Shown here one piece after another: positions 40,232-47,815 of a stretch of DNA of 64,000 nucleotides. A program made the position numbers and the translations under genes. The DNA is taken from the NCBI GenBank assembly GCA_965601975.1, contig OZ271856.1, positions 3,348,001-3,412,000 on the forward strand, written 5' to 3'. The notes beneath the pieces were generated by a model. It saw only the letters and a program-made list of their open reading frames with translations, was not told where the DNA came from and made no database searches. Numbering within the stretch: the first letter of the stretch is position 1; every line of letters starts with the position of its first letter. Origin of the DNA: JANQIO01 sp965601975. GTDB lineage: Bacteria; Pseudomonadota; Gammaproteobacteria; Pseudomonadales; Halieaceae.

Positions 40232-40789
40232 ATGTCGCTATTCGAATTCCTGATGATCCTGCTGTCGATATTCGTGGGCCTGGGTCTCTCGCAGATCCTG
40301 ATCAGCTACGCGAATGTCTTACGGGAAGACAGGGAACACCAATTTTCCTTTGTCCACACAGTGCTGTCGGCAGCGATTTTCCTGGGCCTGCTGCAGACGT
40401 TCTGGGAAACCTGGGGTTTGCGGGACGTCGAGACCTGGACGTTTCCCGGGATGTTGATGATGCTGTCATCGCCCATCTGCCTGCTGACGGCAGCGCATGT
40501 GCTGTTTCCTCCCGAATCCAGCCACCGCGACCTGGGCGAGCACTATCTCGCCAAAGCGCCGCTTCTGTGGGCATTGGCGGCGGGCGCCGTCGTCTTCGGC
40601 ACCCTGTTCCGGCCTCTCGCCTTCGGTATGCCGCTGCTGGTATGGGACAACGTCTCGTCGCTGCCGATGCTGGCACTGTGCATGGTACTCGCGACCAGTC
40701 GATCAAAACGTATACACGACCTGCTGGCACCACTCGTCATTGTGATCATAGCCCTGGACACCTTGCTGATCACCTATCTGCTCAGCTGA
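40232..40789 (+). CDS. Integral membrane protein, unknown
   Basis: The 185-aa protein has about five to six membrane segments (near 5-25, 44-62, 72-93, 108-127, 135-152 and 162-183) with little soluble sequence. I know no family for it. It is divergent from the fatty-acid enzyme with a 74-base gap. Confidence 0.65.
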   Translation: MSLFEFLMILLSIFVGLGLSQILISYANVLREDREHQFSFVHTVLSAAIFLGLLQTFWETWGLRDVETWTFPGMLMMLSSPICLLTAAHVLFPPESSHRDLGEHYLAKAPLLWALAAGAVVFGTLFRPLAFGMPLLVWDNVSSLPMLALCMVLATSRSKRIHDLLAPLVIVIIALDTLLITYLLS

Positions 40790-40799
40790 ACCCGTGCAT

Positions 40800-40823
40800 A
40801 AAAAACCCGGCCGGAGCCGGGTT
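40800..40823 (-). terminator. Rho-independent terminator of the D-rich secreted protein gene
   Basis: AACCCGGC and GCCGGGTT form a perfect eight-base stem with loop CGGA. On the minus strand the stem is followed by a run of Ts, placed right after the stop at 40848. Confidence 0.85.
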
Positions 40824-40847
40824 AGTCGATTGAAGCCGTATGGCGTG

Positions 40848-43232
40848 TTATTCGGGGAGGTCGATAAAGATCTCCGCATCGAAGTCAGTGCGAATGTTCA
40901 GCTCGCGCTCGATATTGAGCCGCGGCACGATGAACATCTGCTCGCCCAGTTCCTGATCTTCGAACACTTCAGTCTCGAGAATATAGGTCACCCGTTCGCC
41001 ATTGTCTTCGGTCGCCGTGATGGGATACCAGAAGCGCACCCGCCCGAGGCCGAAGCCACCCAGGAAGCGAACGATCCGCACGCGCTCCGACTCTACCGAC
41101 CAGATATTGGGGCGGCGCGCCAATACATTGTCATCGGTGCCGTCTCCGTTCTCGTCGAAGAAAAAGCGCAGCAGGTTTTCGCCCTCGTTGGGGTCCGGCG
41201 CCGCATCGAAGCGCCAGCCAAAGAAGGTCCCGAAGGTGCGGTTGCCGTTTTCATCCAGGGACCCCGGAATCCAGGTGTTGATGTCGCCCTGCCAGTATTG
41301 TCCGGGTGGGTTCTGCAGAAAGGACTCCGTAAACGCGAAGGACGTATCGGCCTTGACCCAGAGATCATAGCTGGCAAAGCGCCCTTCCGGTGTTGTGAAC
41401 TCACTCAGGGCGCCGTACTCGATGCCGTTGTTGTCCAGCAGCGTGACCGTCTGCTGGGCACCGCCGGCGTAGCTGATCACCAGGCTGCCGTCCACAACGG
41501 TCCAGGTGCTCGAGACACCTGAGCGGACGCCGATCGCACCGCCCGACGCGTCCAGGGTGACAACCTCGCCATAAGCAGTTTCCGGGAACACGAAGCCAAA
41601 TTGCTCGCCGGCGGAGTAGCGATAGATACCGCCCCAGCGCCCGGGCGCGCAGATTTCCCCTGCGGCGGCGGTCGCGCAGTCTGCGGCGAATGGAATGGTT
41701 TCGACATTGTCGGCAGAGCGCAGCGTGTCGGTGCTGTTGTCGATTTCAGGGAAGCCGGCGAGTTGCACCGTCACAGGGTCTCCGGTGACCGGGTCAGTCA
41801 CCTCGATCGGTGGGAAGGAGTTGTCCGCCACCTCTTCCACCGCAACGATATCGACCAGTGAACCGGCAGTGACCAGCGTGTAGGTGATCTTGCTGACCGC
41901 GCGATCCTGCTGGACCTGGAAGATACTGTTCGCAACCAGCAGGTCGATCTGTTCCTGCGTGGCGATGCTATCGTCCACAAACGGGAAGAAGCTGCTGACG
42001 GCGGGCGTGGCAAACGTCAGCACCAGCCGGCCATTTTCAATGACCCAGGTGAAAGCCTGTTCAATCGGCTGGCCTGCGGGCGAGTTGAAATCGAGCAAGG
42101 TGCCGGTCTGGTCTCCTGCATTGAATTCCAGGACCGATCCGTCGCGTGCCAGGAAGCCAGGATTCGCCGTGGGGATCGCAAAGTAGCGCGATGGGATCTT
42201 GTCCGCCGTGAAGCCCGCTACCAGGTTGCTGTCAGCCAGGATATCCGCGACGGCCTGGTCCAGGTCAGCCGGGTCGGCAGTCGCAACGAAGTCGCTCACC
42301 GCTGCGCTATCACTCGCAAAATCCAGCACGTTGTCGAAGCCCGCAGGCAATTCGTAGGTCGGATCGTCTACCAGCAACTTGATCACCGCCGCCAGTTCGA
42401 ACAGCTCGGTGGCGTCGATTGCCGTCTCCGCCGCCTGCAGCTCTTCCAGCGTCGTTGGCTCGGTACCGTCGTTCGCCGCCACGGCCAGTACGAAGCTGGC
42501 AGTGGTCACATTGGTGACGTTCTGCGGCTCATCGCCCAGCACGCGCTCGAAGCTGCCGGCAAAGTTGACGAACTCGATCGGTGTGCCCGTCTCCGGGTCG
42601 GTGCCACTTGCTTCAACCTTTACCAGGTCGCCCACTGAGGATGTGGCAATATCCAGTGCGTACTGGCCCAGTTCGTCAGCAGTGGTGGTGTAGGTGACGC
42701 CATCGATCGTCACGGTCACCGCGGCGAACGGGATGGGTCCGTCGGTGACGAGTCCGGTGATGGTCTTGGTGAACTTGTCGCAGGTTTCAGGCGCCTTGCG
42801 CACCGGGGCCGTGACGCTGACATCCCCCGCTGACACGACTACCGAGCAGGGAACCGGCTGGCCCTCTTCCAACTCGATCTTGAATTTGAAGTTCTCACGA
42901 ACGCTCTTGCTCGCGAGCTCCGTGCCGAAGGCGCTCTCACTGACGACAACTTCGGTGCGCCGTGCGTCGAAATCATCCAGTTCGCCCTTGATCCGAATGA
43001 GGTTCTTTTTCGGCTTGTACCGGACGCTGTCCAGCTCGATCTCGCCTTCATCCTCGTCGTCATCATCGTCGTCGCGATGCTTCTTGCCCCGCTTCTTTTT
43101 CTTCTCGTCCCGATCGTCGTCCCGCTCCTCCCAGCGGTCGTCGTCATCGTCATCATCGGCCTGGGCGACGCCCAGTGGTAAAGCCAGCATCAATGCGAGG
43201 CACAAACTGCCCCACCACTTGAGATCCTTCAC
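40848..43232 (-). CDS. Large secreted protein with charged low-complexity N-terminus
   Basis: The 794-aa protein has a signal peptide ending near GVAQA (about 24). An extremely charged stretch follows (about 25-65), with acidic runs of seven and six Asp flanking a basic KKKKRGKK island. A beta-rich region resembling a carboxypeptidase-like repeat (TGLVTDGPIPFAAVTVTIDG, near 160) comes next, and then a long beta-sandwich-like body. A loop DENGDGTDDN resembles a calcium-binding motif. I do not recognise a family. It is monocistronic with its own terminator. Confidence 0.75.
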   Translation of the reverse strand: MKDLKWWGSLCLALMLALPLGVAQADDDDDDDRWEERDDDRDEKKKKRGKKHRDDDDDDEDEGEIELDSVRYKPKKNLIRIKGELDDFDARRTEVVVSESAFGTELASKSVRENFKFKIELEEGQPVPCSVVVSAGDVSVTAPVRKAPETCDKFTKTITGLVTDGPIPFAAVTVTIDGVTYTTTADELGQYALDIATSSVGDLVKVEASGTDPETGTPIEFVNFAGSFERVLGDEPQNVTNVTTASFVLAVAANDGTEPTTLEELQAAETAIDATELFELAAVIKLLVDDPTYELPAGFDNVLDFASDSAAVSDFVATADPADLDQAVADILADSNLVAGFTADKIPSRYFAIPTANPGFLARDGSVLEFNAGDQTGTLLDFNSPAGQPIEQAFTWVIENGRLVLTFATPAVSSFFPFVDDSIATQEQIDLLVANSIFQVQQDRAVSKITYTLVTAGSLVDIVAVEEVADNSFPPIEVTDPVTGDPVTVQLAGFPEIDNSTDTLRSADNVETIPFAADCATAAAGEICAPGRWGGIYRYSAGEQFGFVFPETAYGEVVTLDASGGAIGVRSGVSSTWTVVDGSLVISYAGGAQQTVTLLDNNGIEYGALSEFTTPEGRFASYDLWVKADTSFAFTESFLQNPPGQYWQGDINTWIPGSLDENGNRTFGTFFGWRFDAAPDPNEGENLLRFFFDENGDGTDDNVLARRPNIWSVESERVRIVRFLGGFGLGRVRFWYPITATEDNGERVTYILETEVFEDQELGEQMFIVPRLNIERELNIRTDFDAEIFIDLPE

Positions 43233-43605
43233 AAGTATTCTCCCTGTTCGCTTTGTAGGTTCGCGATTGTTGAGTCGCGTTAGGTATTGTTCTTCTGTCG
43301 TGCAAGGTACTTTCCTCGCACTGTCAGAAAGTATAGACGCGGATTCCGTAATGCAAACCGGCCAATAGTCCTAAGCCATTGGTTTTGTTTAGTTTTTGTA
43401 CAGTATAAAACCAGGCTTTAAATTAACTGTGACTAGCTTTCTTTGCCCTGTCGTTGCCGCCGATATTCAAGGCCATGAACCGGCTGAGGGCTCATCGCCG
43501 GAAGAACAGGGCCGTTAACACTTCTTAACGGAGCGGTTGTCGCCCTACGAACGCCCTGCGCGTTGAGGACATTGAGGTTCAACGAAACGCATGGAGTAAA
43601 GACCG
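43233..43605. other. Gene-free divergent region of 373 bases
   Basis: It lies between the D-rich protein gene and a small secreted protein gene. The middle (about 43340-43440) is AT-rich and probably carries divergent promoters. CCGTTAA-N6-TTAACGG (43512-43531) is a perfect seven-base inverted repeat upstream of the small gene and may be an operator or leader hairpin. No coding frame looks real. Confidence 0.5.
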
Positions 43606-43932
43606 ATGAAAACACTGAAGACCATGATTGCTGTCGCGCTCACCGCTACCACTCTTAATGCGGCCGTCGCCGACGCCGCAGGCATCAACAAGCGCGAGGC
43701 GGCCCAGCGAGAATCTATCCGTAATGGCGTCGAGGACGGCAGCCTGACCCGGCCCGAAGCCTATCGGCTCGGCAAGTCACAGGTAAGAATGGAGCGCAAG
43801 GAGCAGCGGTTCCGCGCAGACGGTGAACTGACGCCGCGCGAGCGCGCCAACCTGCAGGCCACCGCCGACGTTAACCGGGCGCGCATCTACCGTCAGCGCC
43901 ACGACGAGCAAACCCGCAGCGTCGAGGAATAA
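43606..43932 (+). CDS. Small secreted protein, unknown
   Basis: The 108-aa protein has a signal peptide (MKTLKTMIAVALTATTLNAAVADA). The mature part is highly charged and helical, with the pattern INKREAAQRESI, GSLTRPEAYRLGKSQ and GELTPRERANLQAT. Similar short periplasmic proteins are common in proteobacteria and unnamed. The two LTxxE segments have a helix-loop-helix look without clear metal ligands. A strong terminator follows at 43977. Confidence 0.75.
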   Translation: MKTLKTMIAVALTATTLNAAVADAAGINKREAAQRESIRNGVEDGSLTRPEAYRLGKSQVRMERKEQRFRADGELTPRERANLQATADVNRARIYRQRHDEQTRSVEE

Positions 43933-43976
43933 CCCCACCAGTGTCCCTGGCTACCCGGCGCCCGCCGGGATTTGGC

Positions 43977-44004
43977 ACCCGCGCACCTCCTGCGCGGGTT
44001 TTTT
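43977..44004 (+). terminator. Strong rho-independent terminator
   Basis: ACCCGCGCA and TGCGCGGGT form a nine-base stem with loop CCTCC, followed by TTTTT. It ends the small secreted protein gene. Confidence 0.9.
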
Positions 44005-44080
44005 ATGCCCACACATTCCGTGTCTGTTTGCCGGGCCGGGGTGTGTTACGCTCCCCGCAGCAAAACATAAGACCAACAGC

Positions 44081-45391
44081 ATGTCCCATGAAGCCAGCAG
44101 CGGTCAGGAACAGGCCGTCAGCAATCCCTACGCCTCGCGGAAAAGCGCGTATTACGCCCTTGGCGTTCTGACGGTCGTCTACAGCTTCAATTTTATCGAC
44201 CGCCAGCTGCTGGCCATCCTGCAGGAGGCGATCAAGGCCGAACTGGACTTGTCCGACTCCCAGCTCGGGCTGCTGACCGGCTTCGCCTTTGCGGCCTTCT
44301 ACGTCACCGCGGGCATTCCCATCGCCCGCTGGGCCGACCGCGGCAACCGCCGGGACATCGTCGCGCTGTCCCTGTTCATCTGGAGCTTCATGACCGCCAT
44401 CAGTGGCTTTGTGCAGAACTACTTGCAGCTGCTGCTGGCCCGTGTCGGCGTGGGTATCGGTGAGGCCGGTGGCAGCCCGCCCTCGCACTCGATCATCTCG
44501 GATATCTTTCCACCGGAGCGGCGCGCGAGCGCGATCGGCTTTTATTCCACCGGGGTCAGTATTGGCATCCTGTTTGGATTCCTCGCAGGCGGCTGGCTCA
44601 ACGAGTTCTTCGGCTGGCGGGTCGCATTCCTGGTGGTGGGCGCGCCTGGAATCCTGTTGGCCTTCATCGTGCGATTCACCATGGCGGAGCCAATTCGCGG
44701 TTTGTCAGAAAATCGCCAGGTCAGCGCCGATAGCGTGCCCTTTGGCGAGGTACTGGGAACGCTGTGGCGTAGCCGTTCCTTCCGCCACCTGGCGATGGGT
44801 GCTGCGCTCAACGCGTTCTGCGGCTACAGCGCCGCCAACTGGACCGCCTCGTTCATGATTCGAAGCCACGGCATGAACACCGGCGAGCTGGGCACCTGGC
44901 TGGCCCTGATCCTGGGCCTGGGCGGCGCCATTGGCGTGTTTGGCGGTGGCCTGCTGGCAGACTACCTGGCACCCAGGGACAAGCGCTGGTACGCCTGGCT
45001 GCCCGCGCTCACCGGATTGATGGCACTTCCTTTCCAGATCGGCATCTATATGGCGGGCGACCCGTACCTGGCACTCAGCCTGGCGGTGTTCCCCGGCATC
45101 GTCGCCAACGTCTACCTGGGTAATACCATCGCGACGACCCACGGCCTGGTGGGATTGCGCATGCGCGCGATGTCCTCGGCCATCCTGTTCCTGATCCTGA
45201 ACATCATCGGCCTGGGGATGGGTCCCTGGACCATCGGGCTGGTCAGCGATGCGCTGGCGCCTTCGCTCGGCAACGAGTCCCTGCGGCACGCGATGCTGTA
45301 CATCATTCCCGTGGTGAGTTTCTGGTCGATTTGCCATTTCTTCCTGGCAGCGCGCACCCTGCGCGAAGACCTGGCGTCCGCCCCGGACTGA
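44081..45391 (+). CDS. MFS transporter (Spinster-like)
   Basis: The 436-aa inner-membrane protein has about 12 segments. The MFS signature GIPIARWADRGNRRDIVALS lies between helices 2 and 3, and FNFIDRQLLAIL in helix 1 is typical of the Spinster-like group common in sphingomonads and marine gammaproteobacteria. The substrate is unknown. It is a single gene between two terminator-like regions, upstream of selO. Confidence 0.88.
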   Translation: MSHEASSGQEQAVSNPYASRKSAYYALGVLTVVYSFNFIDRQLLAILQEAIKAELDLSDSQLGLLTGFAFAAFYVTAGIPIARWADRGNRRDIVALSLFIWSFMTAISGFVQNYLQLLLARVGVGIGEAGGSPPSHSIISDIFPPERRASAIGFYSTGVSIGILFGFLAGGWLNEFFGWRVAFLVVGAPGILLAFIVRFTMAEPIRGLSENRQVSADSVPFGEVLGTLWRSRSFRHLAMGAALNAFCGYSAANWTASFMIRSHGMNTGELGTWLALILGLGGAIGVFGGGLLADYLAPRDKRWYAWLPALTGLMALPFQIGIYMAGDPYLALSLAVFPGIVANVYLGNTIATTHGLVGLRMRAMSSAILFLILNIIGLGMGPWTIGLVSDALAPSLGNESLRHAMLYIIPVVSFWSICHFFLAARTLREDLASAPD

Positions 45392-45460
45392 TTGAGCGCT
45401 CAGCCCCTCAGTTAGCGAGGGGCGCTATAATCCTGACTCAGACAACCCCTGTGACATCCC

Positions 45461-46948
45461 ATGACTGCATCCACCACCAGCCTGCCGTTCGATAACAGCT
45501 ACGCCCGCCTGCCGGATCGGTTCTTCTCCCGGCTCGCGCCGGAGCCCGTCAGCACCCCCGGACCCATTCGCATCAATGCGCCGCTGGCCGAGTTTCTCGG
45601 CATCGATCCTGACTGGCTGGCATCCGAGGAAGGCGTTGCAATGGTCGCGGGAAATCTCGTCCCAGAAGGCGCCGACCCGATCGCCACGGTCTATGCCGGC
45701 CACCAGTTCGGCAGCTGGAATCCCCAGCTGGGAGACGGCCGCGCCCTTTTGCTGGGCGAAATGATCGGGCAGGACGGCAAGCGCTACGACATCCAGCTCA
45801 AGGGCTCCGGACGCACGCCCTACTCCCGCATGGGCGACGGCCGCGCACCCCTGGGTCCGGTGCTGCGGGAATACATCGTCAGCGAGGCGATGTATGCGCT
45901 GGGCATTCCCACCACCCGCAGCCTCGCGGCGGTGACCACCGGCGACATGGTATTTCGCGAATCCGCCCTGCCCGGCGGCGTGCTGGCCCGGGTAGCAAGC
46001 AGCCACATTCGCTTCGGGACTTTCCAGTTCTTTGCTTCAAAACAGGACACCGAGGCCCTGCGGCTGCTGGTCGACCACAGCATCGAGCGTCACTACCCGG
46101 AGCGCAGCGACAGCGACAACCGCGCCCAGGCCCTGCTGGAGCAGGTGGTAGTACAACAGGCAGCCCTGGTCGCGCGCTGGCAGCTGATCGGCTTCATTCA
46201 CGGTGTCATGAACACCGACAATATGTTGATCAGCGGCGAAACCATCGACTACGGCCCCTGCGCCTTCATGGACGCCTTCAACCCGGAAACCGTGTTCAGC
46301 TCCATCGACCACGGCGGCCGCTATGCCTACCAGAACCAGCCCGGCATCGCCCACTGGAATCTGGCCTGCTTTGCCCAGACCCTGTTGCCGCTGCTGGCCG
46401 AGAACCAGGACCAGGCGGTGGAGCGGGCCCAGCAGACCATCGACCTGTTCCCGCAGCACTTCCTCGACGCGCATCAGCGAGGCATGGGGGAAAAGCTTGG
46501 GATCGCGCTTGACGGTGACGAGGACGAGACCCTGGTGCAGGACCTGCTGAGCGTACTGGCCGAGACCGGCACGGATTTCACCCTGGCATTCCGCGCCCTG
46601 GCGGACCGGATTGACCCGGGCGGCGCGACCCCGACGGTCAGCGACATCTATACGCTGCCCGAGCCGTTTGAGCCCTGGCTCGAGCGTTGGCAGGCGCGCA
46701 TGGCCCGGGAAGACAGAAGCCCCGCCGACCGGCAGGAGAGCATGTACCGGGCCAACCCGGTCTTCATCCCGCGCAATCACCTGGTGGAAGAAACCATTCG
46801 CGCCGCCGTCGACAACAATGACTTCGGTCCTTTCCACGCGCTGGTGGAGCGCCTTGCCGAGCCGTTTGTGTTTGACCCCGATGCCGCCCGCTACGCCCTG
46901 CCGCCGCAACCCGAAGAAGTCGTGCGGCAAACCTTCTGCGGCACCTGA
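45461..46948 (+). CDS. selO: SelO/YdiU protein adenylyltransferase (pseudokinase fold)
   Basis: SelO transfers AMP to Ser, Thr or Tyr of target proteins and is linked to redox stress. The 495-aa protein has the family blocks AGHQFGSWNPQLGDGRA, QLKGSGRTPYSRMGDGRA and HGVMNTDNMLISGETIDYGPCAFMD, which hold the nucleotide and metal-binding residues. It ends TFCGT, with the penultimate-region cysteine where eukaryotic homologues have selenocysteine. E. coli YdiU has 478 residues. Confidence 0.95.
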   Translation: MTASTTSLPFDNSYARLPDRFFSRLAPEPVSTPGPIRINAPLAEFLGIDPDWLASEEGVAMVAGNLVPEGADPIATVYAGHQFGSWNPQLGDGRALLLGEMIGQDGKRYDIQLKGSGRTPYSRMGDGRAPLGPVLREYIVSEAMYALGIPTTRSLAAVTTGDMVFRESALPGGVLARVASSHIRFGTFQFFASKQDTEALRLLVDHSIERHYPERSDSDNRAQALLEQVVVQQAALVARWQLIGFIHGVMNTDNMLISGETIDYGPCAFMDAFNPETVFSSIDHGGRYAYQNQPGIAHWNLACFAQTLLPLLAENQDQAVERAQQTIDLFPQHFLDAHQRGMGEKLGIALDGDEDETLVQDLLSVLAETGTDFTLAFRALADRIDPGGATPTVSDIYTLPEPFEPWLERWQARMAREDRSPADRQESMYRANPVFIPRNHLVEETIRAAVDNNDFGPFHALVERLAEPFVFDPDAARYALPPQPEEVVRQTFCGT

Positions 46949-47100
46949 GTGCCTCGTCGTTTTCGCGAATAGTCCGTCATACCCGAAAAGCGGGGCAGGC
47001 CCTTCCCGCGAATAGTCCGTCGTTTTCGCGAATAGTCCGTCATTCCCGCGAAGGCGGGAATCCAGTAGTCTGCGGAGAGATGGGCCCCCGCCTTCGCGGG
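46949..47100. repeat. REP-like mosaic repeat, copy 2 (inverted relative to copy 1)
   Basis: The block holds the inverse of the 35-base tail (46976-47010, one mismatch to 13141-13175), two copies of a 20-base module GTCGTTTTCGCGAATAGTCC (46956 and 47020 region), a hairpin segment identical to copy 1 (47037-47063), and a variant hairpin CCCCCGC-CTTC-GCGGGGG (47085-47102). It fills the gap after selO. Confidence 0.85.
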
Positions 47101-47228
47101 GGTGACGGTAAAGCGCGGCGGTGACGGTTAAGCGCGGCGGTGACGGTGAAGCGCGGCGGTGACGATGAAGCGTGGCGGTGTAGCGCGGTGGTGACGGTGA
47201 AGCGCGGTGGTGACGGTGAAGCGCGGGT
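47101..47228. repeat. 19-base tandem repeat array before yccF
   Basis: About seven units of GGTGACGGTGAAGCGCGGC follow one another with small changes; the fifth is shortened to 13 bases. The unit resembles the 19-base module of the REP-like block at 13110-13147. The array ends 12 bases before the yccF ribosome site, so it lies in the probable promoter or leader of yccF. Confidence 0.85.
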
Positions 47229-47254
47229 GTGAAGGTTAATAAGGAGAAAAATCA

Positions 47255-47653
47255 GTGAGCCTGTTCCTCAATATCCTTTGGGTGCTGTTCGGCGGTTTCT
47301 TTATGGGTGTGGCGTGGTTCTTCTATGGAATCCTTGCCGCCATCACCATCATCGGCCTGCCCTGGGCGCGGGCCTGCTTCAATATCGGCTGGTTCGTGAT
47401 CTGGCCGTTCGGGCGCCAGGCCGTGAGCCGGAAGGCGGTGACCGGCGAGGAAGATATCGGCACCGGCCCGCTGGGCCTGATCGGCAACATCATCTGGTTC
47501 ATCTTCGCAGGCTTCTGGCTGGCGATCGGCCACCTGATGCTGGCGATAGCCTACTTCGTCACCATTATCGGGATCCCCTTCGGCTACCAGCACATCAAAT
47601 TCATCGAAATCTCAATGCTGCCCATCGGCAAGACGATTGTTGAGATCGACTGA
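47255..47653 (+). CDS. yccF: YccF-family inner-membrane protein
   Basis: The 132-aa protein has two YccF repeats, each with the ILW or IIW segment and a conserved IGLPWARACFNI or IGIPFGYQHIKF motif, and about four membrane segments. The function of the family is unknown. The start is GTG with AAGGAGA seven bases upstream. Directly upstream lies a 19-base tandem array, so copy-number variation there could alter expression. Confidence 0.9.
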   Translation: MSLFLNILWVLFGGFFMGVAWFFYGILAAITIIGLPWARACFNIGWFVIWPFGRQAVSRKAVTGEEDIGTGPLGLIGNIIWFIFAGFWLAIGHLMLAIAYFVTIIGIPFGYQHIKFIEISMLPIGKTIVEID

Positions 47654-47815
47654 GCAAAAACACCCAGAAACAACGTGGATACAGCCATCCTGCAAGTTGC
47701 TGAAAAGTGCAATATTGACTGGCTTTTTGCCCTGTTAAGCGCATAGAGTTTTTTTTGTGAAACACAGCTGCGTGTATGCGCGGAATAAAATAACGAGAGA
47801 CCATCGAGGTAGACC

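Noticed and set aside
45461..46948. Selenocysteine codon in selO
   Set aside because: The C-terminus reads TTCTGCGGCACCTGA, a normal Cys followed by Gly-Thr and stop; no evidence of in-frame UGA recoding.
47101..47228. Coding tandem repeat
   Set aside because: No in-frame start with a ribosome site covers the array; the first credible start is the yccF GTG at 47255.
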